A stretch of 64,000 nt of DNA from Plectrocnemia conspersa (lineage: Eukaryota > Arthropoda > Insecta > Trichoptera > Polycentropodidae), in assembly GCA_009617715.1 (NCBI GenBank), contig VTFK01000050.1, forward strand, positions 1 to 64,000, in the 5' to 3' direction. Numbering within the stretch: position 1 is the first letter of the stretch; the number at the start of each line of letters is the position of its first letter. Both the position numbers and the translations under genes were made by a program. The notes beneath the pieces were generated by a model that did not search any database, was not told the DNA's origin, and saw only the letters and a list, made by a program, of their open reading frames with translations. Shown here piece by piece: positions 12,480 to 25,015 of this stretch.

Positions 12480-12740
12480 CTAGAGTCGGGCCCCTCGAGT
12501 AGAACGGGCCCCTGGGAATATGTTCCCTTTTGGCAGGCCTATATGGCATAATGGGCTTTGCGCTGGTGACGCGGCTGCCCATCATATGGTGTGCATAGCG
12601 TGGAAAGGGTTAACGACCAACTGAATTTTTGGCCTAATTTGTGAAAATTATCAATGATCTATTTTTAGACTTATTGAGGGAAATGACTTTGAGATTGACA
12701 TTGTATTTTATTAATTTATCGTGCTTAATTTGGTGATTCA
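12480..12740. other. GC-richer patch, probably transposon-derived
   Basis: Begins with a GGGCCC-containing pair of near-repeats (12488-12520) and continues GC-richer than its surroundings to about 12610. Similar GGGCC-rich words occur at the left end of copies B and D of the dispersed repeat, so this may be a further piece of the same or a related element. Confidence 0.3.
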
Positions 12741-12743
12741 TCT

Positions 12744-12920
12744 ATGCGAAATCACCCTCAAGTGAAATTCCGGTTGACGCATCGTTTAGCCACAAAGTTA
12801 AGGGAGGAATTTCCTTTATACGACGAAATCTCAAAATACCTGCAATATATCTGGCATCCCAAACTAAAGCACGCCAAAGCATGGACACAGCTTTTTAATA
12901 AAAATAAACATACTCGTTGA
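12744..12920 (+). CDS. Small unidentified ORF (58 codons)
   Basis: An ATG at 12744 opens a 58-codon frame with coding-like composition: mixed third positions, and aromatic and charged residues ('REEFPLYDEISKYLQYIW', then 'HPKLKHAKAWTQLFNKN'). It stands out from the surrounding AT-rich sequence. No family is recognised. It could be a small gene, an exon, or a relic of a transposon protein, since it sits directly next to repeat copy B. Confidence 0.25.
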   Translation: MRNHPQVKFRLTHRLATKLREEFPLYDEISKYLQYIWHPKLKHAKAWTQLFNKNKHTR

Positions 12921-15069
12921 AAAATCAACGGCGAGTATAAAATATGGACAATATATTTAGATTGTAATCTTTTGTCTAATAATATATGGAGACAGTATAT
13001 TACAGTCTAAATAAACTAGTATAATGTATAATTTATAAGCCCTCGATTTATAAAATGCAAATATCGTTATTTTTCTAGAAGTTTTATCTGAGAATCGTCT
13101 CATTTGATCTTGCGACACTTTGCTTTGACAAATGTACATCAAAAGGATTTTATGATACAGAAAAATTCGTTCTCACAAAGAAAACTGATAGATAAAAGAA
13201 ACGTTACTTTTCTGTTTGTATGTATTGTATACATGTATTTTATTATCATCATATAATAGTATAATAAAATTTGATCCACCATGTAAATTAATAAAATTAA
13301 CTATTGCGTCAATTTTTATTTCCAGTCAACTATCAATTTGTAGTTCGTTTACAGGCAAAAACGTCTATTAAGTATACTATTATTTATTCACATTGTTACA
13401 TATCTTTATATGTATCAGCAGTATATTTTTATGCTCTTTTATATATTTTTTTTATTAAAATGTACGGCTTCTTGGAACTGCGTATTTGAGTGTGGAAATG
13501 ATTAACGGACGGAAAAGATCGTCAATAGCAAATGGCACGAATCGATAGGCTTTCGTTGTTTTTTTGTTATTATATGTTTGACATATAACCTATAGGCGTA
13601 GGAAAATTCTTATTGTATACGAATTGAGGTATAGTCTATTAAAATTTCTCTCGAAGCATTAAACAAAACGTAAACGATAACGAGAAACAATCCGGAAAGT
13701 TTACACGAGCCGTAATTTACGCTCAAAGCTCAATTGGGCAAGCGGCTTAACTTTGGTCTGCGGATTAAGCTCATTGTTTATAGGTATTAAAGGACTTTGA
13801 GGAAAAACTAAAAATGTACTTATAAATCTTAAGTGTAATAGAAATGCTATTTTATTCTTTCTTCCGCCTCTTGTACAAAGAGATTAAATTTATTGGCATA
13901 ATTTATTTATTGTATATAATACACAATACATTAATTTTTTTTTACAGATATGATTATTTTAAAAGCAAAAATATGTATTTAACACAAATTATTTTTTTAA
14001 AAATCAAATGTATTTTTTGGGTTTAGAGGCCAAAGGCTTGTGACTTAAAATTTTGCAACCTGATTGGCAATGGCAAAGTTCTTCAACTTGAGTTTCTCAA
14101 AAAATGTTTTAAAAGGGTTTCGCGTTTAAGGGACAGAGCACTATCACAAAATTTAACAATTTTTAACATAACTGCCGATAAATTATTTCATTGAATGCAA
14201 AAAAAAATTCAATTTTTTATGTGCAAATATTTGTGGTTTACATAACCCATCTTATATTTTTATATTAATTCAGGGTTCCTTGAATAATATTAATAACTCA
14301 AATAAATGAAAAACACTTTCAGAGTAATTAAATCCGACTTGAGATTTAGATCTACAGTACAATTCAGATCTTGAGCTTATTTTATACTGACATTATTAAA
14401 ATCTGAAAAGAGCCAACAGCAGCCTATTTTTTTGTCAGATTTTTGGTTCAGCCCAGACATTGATTTTAAGCTTTCTGTAATTAATTTACTGTCAAAACAC
14501 GATGGAAGTTGGGGGACAAAATATCCATAACGTATACATTGTACATATATCAAAATATGAATTTATTGCATTTACTAAATACGCGTATCGATAGTTTTAA
14601 TATGTTTTTAATGAAATACTTAAAATTAATTGGCTTGGTGTTCTTAAAAAATTTAATGGCGTTTAAATAAATTGTTTATTGATTTAAATATATTGTATAT
14701 GTGTACCTATCATACTAAATGCCTTATTATAGAAAATTGATAGGTAAATTAACTGCTAACCTTTGCTGCCTACTATTATTTTTGACATATATTACCATAG
14801 TTAATTATTTTAATTTATTTACTGTAGTTACTTTTATTTAAAAAAAATGTGTTACTTTTTGATATATAATTTTCATTTTTTAATAACAATTTATTAAAAA
14901 TAAAAATAAGAGAGTTGTAAAAATTAGAAACATAGTTTATTTCATTCGTTTATTTAGTATAAAAATTAAAGTACAAAAAATATAATAAAAAAAATAATTA
15001 GCTAATGAAATTTATTGAAAACAAAATAATATATTAAATATGTAACACCAAAATAATGAACTAAATATA
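12921..15069. other. Non-coding stretch
   Basis: Mostly AT-rich. Bases 13490-13780 are noticeably more complex and GC-richer (words such as 'GGCAAGCGGCTTAACTTTGG') without an open frame, and might be regulatory. Nothing else was recognised. Confidence 0.35.
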
Positions 15070-15099
15070 CTAAAATTTGTCTATTTTGAATTTTATTTG

Positions 15100-15410
15100 A
15101 TGTTCCCCTTCAGGAAATATGGCTTTAAGAAACATAGAACGTCAACTGATCGATCATTGAGGGATGTCCTATGTTTCGTTACAAAATTTCCTGAAATGGA
15201 AAATACCTTTTCGCTGGGTAATACTTTTAGGGTTGAATTCTTTTCAGAGCATCAAATGGATAATCTATATGTTGTCCTTTTGTTTGTAGACACGTGTGTG
15301 GAGAATTCGGCTTTCAGTGTTTTTCAATTACAAGTATTTTCTCGAGTTTCCTCAATAAATTTATTAATCGATTTATCTATGGCTCCTTTAAGAGTAACGC
15401 TCTAAATGAC
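15100..15410 (-). pseudogene. hAT transposase C-terminal fragment
   Basis: Read on the minus strand, 15240 to about 15100 gives 'KVLPSEKVFSISGNFVTKHR' followed by 'TSLNDRSVDVLCFLK'. This matches the C-terminal dimerisation part of hAT superfamily transposases: the P-S-E-R-x-F-S-x-x-G-x-x-x-T block, then R-x-x-L and a V-x-x-L-x-F-L tail. Upstream on that strand (to about 15410) frames are interrupted by stops and shifts, and no catalytic part remains. It is a relic with no likely function. Confidence 0.65.
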
Positions 15411-18347
15411 CGTCCTTAATCCGACACATTCATTGTCAGAATCTGTTTGTATAGAGAGATTCAGATATATTCTAAATAATATATTTTTAGATTTAATTTT
15501 TCAAAGCAAGTGAAAAAACAGTAGATCTATTTGTAGTAATATTTCGTGGATTTTGTAAGTATAATAATAAAGTTACTAATCTAATTTGTCATTTCTCTTG
15601 AATTCGTTTTTTATAGCATTTATTAATTTGGAACTGATATCACTTTTTAAGCTTATCAGCTCATTTGATAAGAATTTGGATATGCCTTTATTCTTTAATA
15701 AAGTATAATAAAAATACATTTTTTTTATTAAATTTTAACTGCAGAGTTGTAAATTTTATGGGAGTAAATTCACAGAAAAAAATAATATCGATTACTATCA
15801 ATTCAGACGCGTAAAGTATCAATTGTTTCAGAACGGAACGATCCGAGCTTTATATAGGATTTTTCTACTCCAAAATATATGTGATATTGTATTGACAATG
15901 ACAAAAAACAATATCCTAAACATTAAAACAATGTTAAGCATTGCAGTACTAAAGAGACTCGGACCCAACGGGACTAATTACACCTGCTACCTATTCGAGA
16001 TGTGTATCGTATTGAAAATATAATGGACATCAAAGGAAAATATGTTCAAAACAGCATACAATATGTATACTGACTATTAAAATATTTCATCTTGTTTTAT
16101 TTGTAACCAAGTCGGTTTCAAAACAAAATATTATCTAATAATTAATTCTAGTATTGAAAACTGGGTTACAAAGTATAAAAAGTCGGTTTTCGAATTATGC
16201 GAATTTAGTGAAAAAAAACGATTTTTGAGGAGATGGAAATGTACAGTACCCCTAAAAAAACATCTTTTTATAGTCAACAAACAGAAAAATACAGTTCAAA
16301 TTGTTTATGTTATTACATTTACTCCTGTTTCCTACAATACAGTACAGGTCGATTTATAAAACGATACAGCTTTATGGAATTTACTTGTTGCTTGTATGCG
16401 TGCGAGGCAGTGTGACTATGCATTCTGGTTTCTCTTTGATTTTCATTTCTCGATTTTATTAAATAAAAAAATATATGATAGGATATAATTTTAATAATTC
16501 AAAATTTGTAGGTATCTTTATATATGTTTAATATCTTTATTGTTTATATTCTTAAAATATTTTTCTGACAGTATGTAAATTATATTATTTATAGTTATTT
16601 AAACATATTGATATGTACATTATTATACATTAAACTCAAATATTTTTTTAAAAAGCATATACTATATAAAATAGACTCATTTTATTTTTGGGAAATTTTT
16701 AAAGTAAAGTAATTTTTTTTTATCATTTTGTTTCGATTTTGCCTTAAGCCGACAACAGGGCATCAAACATACACTTTAGTTTGTTCTTTTTCCAGTTAAT
16801 TAAAATAATTTTTTCCTTATTAATATGTGAAAAGTTCTTTTTTTAAAGAAAGTAATGAAAATATAGGATTATGCCAAAGAGTCATTAAATAGCACGAGAA
16901 AGGTTTCTTTAAGATAACCTAAATAAGTTATTCTTTCTTTGAAAAGTAAAAGATTTAATTAATGAAATTAATCACTTGTCTCTTTGAATTTATTTTCTCT
17001 TAAATTTCCAGTTAAATTTTAACTCAAAAGTAGTAATAGTTTTGGTTCTTACATTTATATCGCTTATAAAACCACGGTGAAACAGTTTTTGTATTTCGTT
17101 ATATTAAACATAAGCTTTATAGCTTTATTGTCAAAGAGTACTTCGTATTCTATTAATTCTAAAAAAATATTATATGATTTTTATTTATGAATATAATATT
17201 TTTTATCAAATGATCAACTTATATTTTAGGCATACATATACAAATTATGTATTTCTATTTATAAATGAGGATGTTACATATATGGTTAATGATCGCTTAT
17301 TATACAATTATAAAGTATCCAAATAACGAGAATGACAAATAAGCATAAAAATATAAATCGGTGAACATATTTTATTCACAGATTAATTATTTTTTAAATT
17401 GATTCTTTAATCGTTAAATATTTATTAGTCCTTGCATGTTTTAGTTTTCCACGTTTATTTTTCACTAATAATGTATATTTATAAATATTATAAAACACGT
17501 TGCAGATTTTTTTAAACAAATACGTAATTTTAAATAATAAATTTCAAATATACATATTAAATAAATTAAAATATTGCTCAATATGATTTTTTTATATATA
17601 ATATGTACATATATGTAACATATATAAGCATAAACAATTTTATACATATTTTATTGTAGGAACAAATAAACATTTCACTTTATCGCAACAATATATTGGT
17701 AAAAATACATTGGATATAATTTTATTTTATAAATAATACGATTCGTTTTATTGCCAAGGTGTAAAGTTGAATATTGAAATATATAGCATGCCAGCTATAT
17801 TTACTTAAGATAAAATTTGTTGTCGCGATAAGATCCTAATTGAATAGATAGGGGCATTTTGTAGTAAACATGTTATGACGCAAAGGGTGGCAAAGGACAA
17901 GTAGAAAAATATTACTGTGCCAAATATTTTTGCTAAAATTCAATATGACTGTTAAATCTAAATTTGGATGCTTTTTATTCGAGGAAAAGAAAAATTTTAA
18001 TTAATATTTGTTACGTTTACGGTGTAATATATTTTTCGATACTCCTACGTTTTTTTATTATTGTTTTCAATTGAGTTTGACATTTTCATTGTATTGTATT
18101 TCAGCCTCTTTGCACTTTATGTTTTACTTACACAATATTTTTTTTTGACCATTTTTCTCGCCTGTTAATCTTAATTACACTGGGTCAATAAGTGTCCGAT
18201 GTAATTTGTAAAGGGGGTGACACAAAAAATACAAGGCCTTCCGGTGATTCGACATAGTAATAAATATATTTTTTATGTTGCATTGCTATATATATGTGTA
18301 TAAATATATTATTAATGAAGTATATTTTTATTGATTTTTATCCGTAG
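15411..18347. other. AT-rich stretch without recognised features
   Basis: Both strands were read. Only short open frames without recognisable motifs or convincing splice context occur. No repeat shared with the rest of the window was noticed. Confidence 0.35.
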
Positions 18348-18531
18348 TATCATACAAAAGTTACTCGATGAAAGATTGACGAACGATGGCTGTATTGATT
18401 TAGTCAGAATCTTACATCTACGACTAGCAGAAAAGAATTCGCATGCTTTAAGTGTGGATTATTACAAAAGTCTCTTTTCTTTTATTATAAGCCAGATAGA
18501 GCTATTTTCATCGCAAATGCTTACCTCATAA
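18348..18531 (+). CDS. Candidate terminal exon, unidentified
   Basis: A polypyrimidine tract ending TTTTTATCCGTAG (AG at 18346-18347) precedes a 60-codon open frame with balanced amino-acid content ('LLDERLTNDGCIDLVRIL', then 'HLRLAEKNSHALSVDYYK') ending at TAA (18529-18531). Amphipathic leucine/charged spacing suggests helices. No family is recognised and no partner exon was found upstream, so this may be the last exon of a gene, a transposon relic or chance. Confidence 0.27.
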
Positions 18532-20052
18532 AGTACAAATTATATACCATTGCTTTAATTATCTACGATCCTAACGAACCATTGATAACTTATTTTAGTG
18601 ACGTTGTTTGTACGCATTAACTTGTATGAATCTATTGAAAATAAAAATAGTAGTATTATATTATATATACTATAATTATACACATATTTCGGAAATAACT
18701 ATTCGTTCCGAGCGAGCGGACAGTATACTTGGAACGAAAACGATTAAGCGCTCGGATAGATATTGTGTTTTATCCGCGTTTCATTCTCTAAAAGCGCGTA
18801 TCAAAAGTGAAAGAAAAAAATGGAGCTATTAATTAAATGTAGTAGAAAATGGTATTTGGATTGTGTTTTACGAAACTGCACTTTCGATCGGTGCAATTTA
18901 CTATTGAAACAACAGTGGCTTAATGGCGTTTAGATATTCGTTATTTTAACTGCGGTTAGCGTTGATTTTAATTTATAACTATTCTGTCAAGAAAATTTTA
19001 TTCACGAGTAATTTTTAACAATATTATCTTTATTTTGTAGTAGTGTCCAAATAATTCCTGTTAAAAAAAAACCATCGTAAAAATCTTACTGTTATCGATA
19101 TCCATTTTGAAGATAAATCTTTCGTTGAAAATTTTTAAAAATATTTCGCTATAGACAATGCGTCTAACCTGCGTAAAAACCACTTCAAGGCGTAAATATA
19201 TATTTTTAACACCTTACAGGCATATATTTTTAAGAAAATATTAAATAATTTGACTAGTTCTGATGGTATATGCTGGTATATTATTTGTATTTTATAAGTT
19301 TAAATAATATACCAGCATAGACTTTATCATATCGTTTTAGCTATATCCACTGCTCCTGTTGACATTTTATTATTAAAGCTCGATTGGATGTGGTCCACGA
19401 CTCTATGTAGTTGTTGGGTAGCCGAATGATCTGTTCTAAAACTGCTCATTAGAAACAATAGGGCGATAAATGTTTGAAAAACATGGTACAATAATTCAAT
19501 TTTGATTTTGTAACGTATCTAAGCAACCTTATTTTTAGAACTTTAAAATAAATATAAATTTTGCAATGTATGTAAATAAATAAAATAAAGTAAGCGTTGC
19601 TTCGCTTATAGGTGACAAAAATAGTGTACCGAAATAAAATACAATACGAAGAATAGTGAGAAAAAATAGACCGTGAAAGTTTTTTCTAAGAATTGTATAC
19701 TATAAATATGCCAATGAAAAGTAAGATTGAATAAAAAAGGAATATATAAAACATAGTAGTTCAATGACTTTATGCTAAATTGATGCTTCATTTCTAATGA
19801 TTAATTGTATTCATATCAATAACATTGAAATTGTTACTTTTGTATAATCAGTCAATAAAAATCTTAAAATTGCATTTTTCGTGGAGCTGCTTTTTATACC
19901 ATAAGATAAATAAATGAAGCGTCATAAAAAAATACTTTAAAAACCTTATATATTTATCTTACGTAATAATTTTTTTAAACACAGTTTATCTCTATTGATA
20001 TTTTGAAAACTATCAATGTAAATAAAACGCACAATGCTTTTTCTAATAATAT
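18532..20052. other. Intergenic stretch between candidate exon and gene 1
   Basis: 18690-18830 is GC-richer but has no supported gene. A perfect inverted repeat lies at 19269-19319. The rest, up to the 3' end of gene 1, is AT-rich with no recognised feature. Confidence 0.35.
19269..19319. repeat. Perfect 18-bp inverted repeat (hairpin)
   Basis: 19269-19286 (TATGCTGGTATATTATTT) is the exact reverse complement of 19302-19319, with a 15-base loop. It could be a decayed MITE core or an extruding AT-rich hairpin. No flanking duplication was identified. Confidence 0.8.
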
Positions 20053-20493
20053 TTAATATTTAACATGAGCATCTTTCCTGTATTTTTTATTTCGTACAAC
20101 CTCTTTTCCTTTGCCTACTTCTCTTTTCTTATTACCATTATAACAGACGCAACGTTCATATTTTTTATTTTCTTGACCCTCAAACACAAGCTCTGCCTTA
20201 TCGATAACCTTTTCGCTTCCTTCATCTACAGCGTCATCTTCAACATCATCATAGTCATTATTAGATTCGTCATTTTGAATTTTATCGTCTTGCACCTCCT
20301 CTTGAGCATCATCTTGAGCTGCATCTTGAACATGTTCTTGAACATCATCATGAATAGCATCGTGACCATGATGAGCTTTATGTCCATCGCCATGCTTAAA
20401 GCCCCACTTTTTACCACCTTCTTTACCCGACTTTTGCCCATAATCGGAATGGTGCGAATGGTGAGATTCGTGGCCTCCTTTATGATGATGACC
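20053..20493 (-). CDS. Gene 1 exon 3 (residues 334-479, stop)
   Basis: Acceptor TTTCATAG. It begins GHHHKGGHESHHSHHSDYG and KSGKEGGKKWGFKHG, aligning with the start of gene 2 exon 6. It then diverges completely into an acidic and basic tail not found in gene 2, which instead has glycine runs. Confidence 0.85.
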   Translation of the reverse strand, partial: GHHHKGGHESHHSHHSDYGQKSGKEGGKKWGFKHGDGHKAHHGHDAIHDDVQEHVQDAAQDDAQEEVQDDKIQNDESNNDYDDVEDDAVDEGSEKVIDKAELVFEGQENKKYERCVCYNGNKKREVGKGKEVVRNKKYRKDAHVKY

Positions 20494-21624
20494 CTATGAA
20501 ATAAGCGCACAAATTAACATTCTATAAATAAATCAAGATTATACAATAAAAACTATCATACCTTATGATCACTATGATGTCCACCTTTCTCGTGATGTCC
20601 CTTTTTATCTTTTTCACCATGATGACCAGCAGATTTGTGGTGACCGCCTTTAAATTTGCCTCCCTTATGATGATCATGCTCCTGCTGAAATCCTCCGTGT
20701 TTTTCTTCTGCTCCACCACCATGATCTTCATCAAAGAATTCAATCTTCTTTACATACTCTTCTTTTTTGTGCACATCGTGACCTCCTTTAGTACTATGTC
20801 CTTTAGAATGCTTGCCAGATTCTTCATACTAAAATAAATAAAATTGTTATTAAAATAATTGTTATTCATTTAATTATATTTTTGATACATACTTCAGCTT
20901 TTTTAGATCCTTTTTCACCTTTGTGGTGCTCTCCATGGTGTCCAGCTTCTTTATGAAACTTTTTTTTATGACCTCCTTTATCTTCATATTTACCAGAATG
21001 ACCTTCTTTGTCGTGATGTCCTTTAGAGCCTTTTTCATGGTCATGGTGTCCCTTATAGGCTTTCTGCCCTTTATCTCCATGATGAGAATGATGCTCAGAA
21101 TGATGCTCTTTTCCACCTCCTTTAGCTGTTTTGCTATTTTTATGTTTTGCATGCGAATCGTCCACAATTTCATCTTTAACTTCCTCTTTTATTTCTTCAT
21201 CTTCTTCATGTGCATTTTGTGTATCTTGATGCACGTTTTCATCCTGCTCTTGATTATTTAAAGGCTTATCGTTGTTCTTTACACTCTCATCGTCTTCATA
21301 ATACTCATAATCATAGTCATCGTCATCATTATTTTCAGAATCCACGTTTTCATCACTAGATTCAGCCTGTTTCGAATCTTTATTTGTAATTGTTTCATAC
21401 ACGTTATTGACGTTGCGTTTATTTGTGGTTCTCTCTAGTTCTTGTCCTTCAACTTTTGTATTTTCGTTAATCACTCTAGGGTGTGTTTGTAAGTAAGAGT
21501 AGAAAGTTGGTTCTAATACTTTTTGATTTAATTCACTTTTAACTTCATTTTTGCGCTTCGGTAAAACAATACAGTGGCAAAGCTCTAGGGATGTTAACAA
21601 GATGTAAATTAAATTGAAATTCAT
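20053..21624 (-). CDS. Gene 1: secreted His/Gly/Lys-rich protein (3 exons, 479 aa)
   Basis: Exons 21624-20893, 20828-20562 and 20493-20053 join in phase 0 at GT-AG introns (64 and 68 bases). Residues 1-19 form a signal peptide ('NLIYILLTSLELCHC'), followed by a Lys-Arg site. Residues 88-155 are strongly acidic (Asp/Glu/Tyr). Residues 165-375 are dense in His, Gly and Lys, with repeated units such as KGHHDKEGH and GGHHKSAGHHGEK. Residues 378-435 are again acidic with VQDD/AQDD repeats, and the tail is basic with a Cys-x-Cys pair. Introns after KKAE and DHK fall at the same residues and phase as in gene 2, so the two are paralogues. The family is like insect histidine-rich glycoprotein-like/DUF4779 proteins (recalled, not searched). 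Metal or matrix binding is inferred from composition only. Confidence 0.88.
20562..20828 (-). CDS. Gene 1 exon 2 (residues 245-333)
   Basis: Acceptor TATTTTAG, donor AAG|GTATGA. It starts YEESGKHSKGH and contains EFFDEDHGGG and GGFQQEHDHHKGG, which align with exons 4 and 5 of gene 2 without the intron between them. Confidence 0.88.
20893..21624 (-). CDS. Gene 1 exon 1 (residues 1-244)
   Basis: ATG at 21624. It carries the signal peptide, the acidic region and the first His/Gly/Lys block, and ends ...KKAE before GTATGT. It corresponds to three separate exons (1, 2 and 3) of gene 2, so the matching introns are absent here. Confidence 0.88.
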
Positions 21625-21672
21625 CTTAAATCACTAGTAAAACATCACAGTTATTGGCTTTAGATGCTGTTA

Positions 21673-21711
21673 CACGACTGATGTCTTTATTAGAAGCTAC
21701 AAGTTTATATA
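21673..21711 (-). promoter_or_regulatory. Core promoter of gene 1 (TATA + initiator)
   Basis: On the minus strand a TATATAAA box (21711-21704) lies 30 bases before a TCAGT initiator (21681-21677), the classic arthropod spacing. The predicted start near 21679 gives a leader of about 55 bases before the ATG at 21624. Confidence 0.75.
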
Positions 21712-24285
21712 CCCAGATGCAATAATGATTCGCCATAGTTGCAACATTTAGAAAAGAGTTTTGCGCAAAAGAATACTCTCGGTGCATTCGGATAGCTCTG
21801 AAGCAATTTCTTTATCTGTCCAGAAGGTCTAATTCAATGTCGAAATTGAGACTAATATTTGATTGATTTGCAACGAAATGAACTATCGATGATAATTTGG
21901 TAATAAGTTTCGACTTCGTTTAACTTGGTTTGCGCAATCGGTGTTAATCTCTGCTGAAATGCTTAACGGTTGATTAACCTATTATTATTTCAATTCGGAT
22001 GAACGTTTGGAGATTTTAGATTTTCTGTTGTTATTGAGCTTTGTCAACTCTTGCACGATTGCGATGTCTCCAGTGTCTCCTTTCTAATAGAGTGCAATTT
22101 TTCTGAGGCAGAAGGGTCCCGGGGGATTTTTAAAGGAGATTGCATAATAACCATTCGAGGTTTGAGACATATTTTACATATGCGTATATCTTGACCTTTA
22201 AATGCTGAGTAAAAGATAAATCTTAAAATATTTTATTCATTTAATAAATAACCGAGTGCTTAATATATTTAGTGACATGTTAGTGCTATATTAAAACAAT
22301 TGTTAGTCTAAACATTTTGAGATCTACCCTTGTAGTTTAAAAAGTGTTCCTTTATTGTTTGAGAAACTATTTATTAACACTTCCAGTATCGTATTTGATG
22401 CTTTTCATAATCTGGAAAAATTATATACACAAAATTTAAAGCAAATATGAAAGTATGCATTTTTTTATTGTTATGTATGTTATTGATACTATTTGTATAA
22501 ATTTATTTTCTTTAAATATAGTTTTAACACGTACTCTTAATTATATAATAATAAAAAAAAAACATAATAAAAGGATAACAAAATAATAATTATATAATGA
22601 TATTATATGTATTATTTATTGAACTAAGTTGCATTAAAATTATTTTTTAATGATTTTGGTAAATCATTAAAGGTTTTAAATGCAATATATTTTAAGAAAT
22701 CTGTGCCAAACTTTACAGAAAACGCTTGATGGATGTGTAAATCGTCAGCAGATCTTATTTAATAATTATGTAGCTGTTTTATAAATTTAAATTGAAATCT
22801 ATAATCGATTTTCTAGTCATAGGAAAAAATAAAGTTTTTTTTTATACATATGTGTTTTGTGTGAGCATTAAAAGGAAAATTTAACGATTTTTTAATGGCA
22901 CTATTTTGAACAACCTAAACTGATTTAAATTTCAATATATATATATTAGATAACTATGAATATGTGCATAATAAATGTTTCATCTAGTTTTAAATAGTAT
23001 TATATTTAGAAAACTGTATAAAATTCTTGACATTAGTGAAAAAAAGTTATTACATAATAAATATGATTATACAAATTAATTTTTTTAATTAAAGTAGACC
23101 TAAGCATTTTATATTATTTTTGAAAATAGAGAATTATCATTAAATATCATATAGTTAGTTATTTTTTTATTATTTATTACTTTGTTAAATTTCATCCATT
23201 CACTAATATAAATATCTTTGTGCGTTTTAGAGTTATATATTAGCACTGTATCATAATCTTACAGTTAAATCTTTCCTGCAAGTTTACATAGGGTTAAATA
23301 ATTTATGTATTAATTAAATAATAAAGGTTTCCGCTTTTCGATTTTACCGCTTAGCCAAATTAGTCAAGCATAGCCAAATTAGCTAAGCTTAGTCCGGGAG
23401 TCGTTGTGTTGACATGTGACAATGTTACGAGCTTAACAAGTTGGTACTTTAACACATTGATGATGATAATGATAATGATATTGAACTGCCAATATGCGAA
23501 TGACAGAGTGACCAGTTGTACCAATTTTCAGCGTTACAGCAATAACACTATTTACAACTGAAAAAAATGATTCTGATAATCTGTCAAAATAATTTATACC
23601 ATTTAATATAAATTCCGGTAAATTAATATAAATTTGATTATATTCTGACATTTTAATATATATTCTGACAAAATTATCATCAATTCTGACCACAACTGTA
23701 TTAAAAATCTGACCCGAAAAATGTCCTCGTCCTCGTCACCCGCTGTTAGCCGAGAAGCACCGCGAATCGAATATATACACGTAGGTGTTTCTTTATAATA
23801 ATGAGGAAACCCGCTAAATTTCTATTTTGGCGGATTGTCCTAGAAATATTATTATACAAATCCATACCTCCGTACAATATTCTCCTGGTCGTATTCGTTT
23901 TTTTATACATTATTTTCATCAAATTGTCTTTATTTTGGTGTTAAATTTATGTACATATTTTTTTTATTAAATACTTATAACATATTCTTCTATAAATTAT
24001 ATAAAAATATTTAATCAATAATTTTAAATATTTCTTGAATATCCAACCATGATAATTTTTAAATCATACTTTCATAACTAGTAAATCTAATTTTGTCTAA
24101 AACTACTCTAATTGCCCTATTTTTAATCTAATTGAATAAGCATATATAATATTGTTGTACAACAATGAAAGTGGGGCAATATAATACTTTTGTATTTATT
24201 CTCATCCTAGATAATATACCTATTTTTATACTATTTATTTAATATGTAATTACAATGTATATTAAAATTTAATATATAATCTACA
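21712..24285. other. Upstream region of gene 1 and intergenic DNA
   Basis: 21712-22140, just upstream of the gene 1 promoter, is more complex and GC-richer than the surroundings and may hold control elements. 22150-23330 is AT-rich with nothing recognised. Around 23570-23710 the word TTCTGACA/TCTGACC recurs several times. 23700-23860 is again GC-richer with no open frame. Confidence 0.35.
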
Positions 24286-24289
24286 ATTA

Positions 24290-25015
24290 GCCGTCGACAT
24301 TGCAGCGTTCCCACTGCGACACCGCCAACACGATTTTATTGCTTTTGATGTGAATTTTTGCCTTCTGGGAAATGATAATTGTTTTTATGCTTTCTTATTG
24401 CCCAAAATTTGGTTTAAAAATACTTTGATCAGCCCTCTTATATAAGAAGTCCATGGTTATATCGGTAGGGATAGCTTCACTATTTTTAAAACATAGTGTA
24501 ATATCGAAATGCAGACTAACTGTGGAGCAATATGTGAGATGCGATGTCTGTCTGCACTTATTCTTACGCTTATTTTGAGTTGAGTTGGCTTAGTTTGTAT
24601 TTTAGACTTGACCTAATGAAAGTTCTAAAACTATAATTAGTTTCATTAGGTTAGGTAAGGTTAAAACAGCAAATGGACGTTTCGCAACTGTCAAATTGAG
24701 TTTCATAGACATTTTAGAGCAGCATATTAGTGTCTATTAGTTAAATTATATTTTCACTAGTAAACATATGTATAAACCGGTGAAAATGTATTTGGACTTA
24801 ACTAGTGAAAATATAACTTTACTAAAAAATACAGATTCGCTGTAACATTCATACATCGAATGTAAATAAATAATGATAAGTATGTAAATATATATATTAC
24901 TACATATGTAAAAGTTGGAATCATATAAATTTACTAGCACCTGCCAGATAATTTATATTTTCACTGATAAAAATATATAATTACTAATGAAATTGTATTC
25001 TGAAATGATTTTTAC
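24290..25015. repeat. Composite dispersed repeat, copy C (right part only)
   Basis: Matches the region after the inverted-repeat centre of copies B and D. It begins 'GTTCCCACTGCGACACCGCC', then the CGATTTTATTGCTTTTGA module, then the block ending in 'CAAATGGACGTTTCGCAACT', then a tail of CTAGTGAAAAT-type words shared with copy D (51070-51340) and with the tandem-duplication unit (about 2990-3220). The left block and the palindromic partner arm are missing. Confidence 0.75.

Noticed and set aside
12480..12530. Vector polylinker contamination (clustered XbaI, ApaI and XhoI-like sites)
   Set aside because: The order and spacing do not match a polylinker I know, and GGGCC-rich words also occur in the neighbouring dispersed repeats; flanks continue as normal genomic DNA.
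20065..21261. Plus-strand open frames opposite gene 1 (up to 144 codons, Met/Phe/Ile-rich)
   Set aside because: They are antisense shadows of the His/Lys/Asp codons of gene 1; no start context, splice signals or family.
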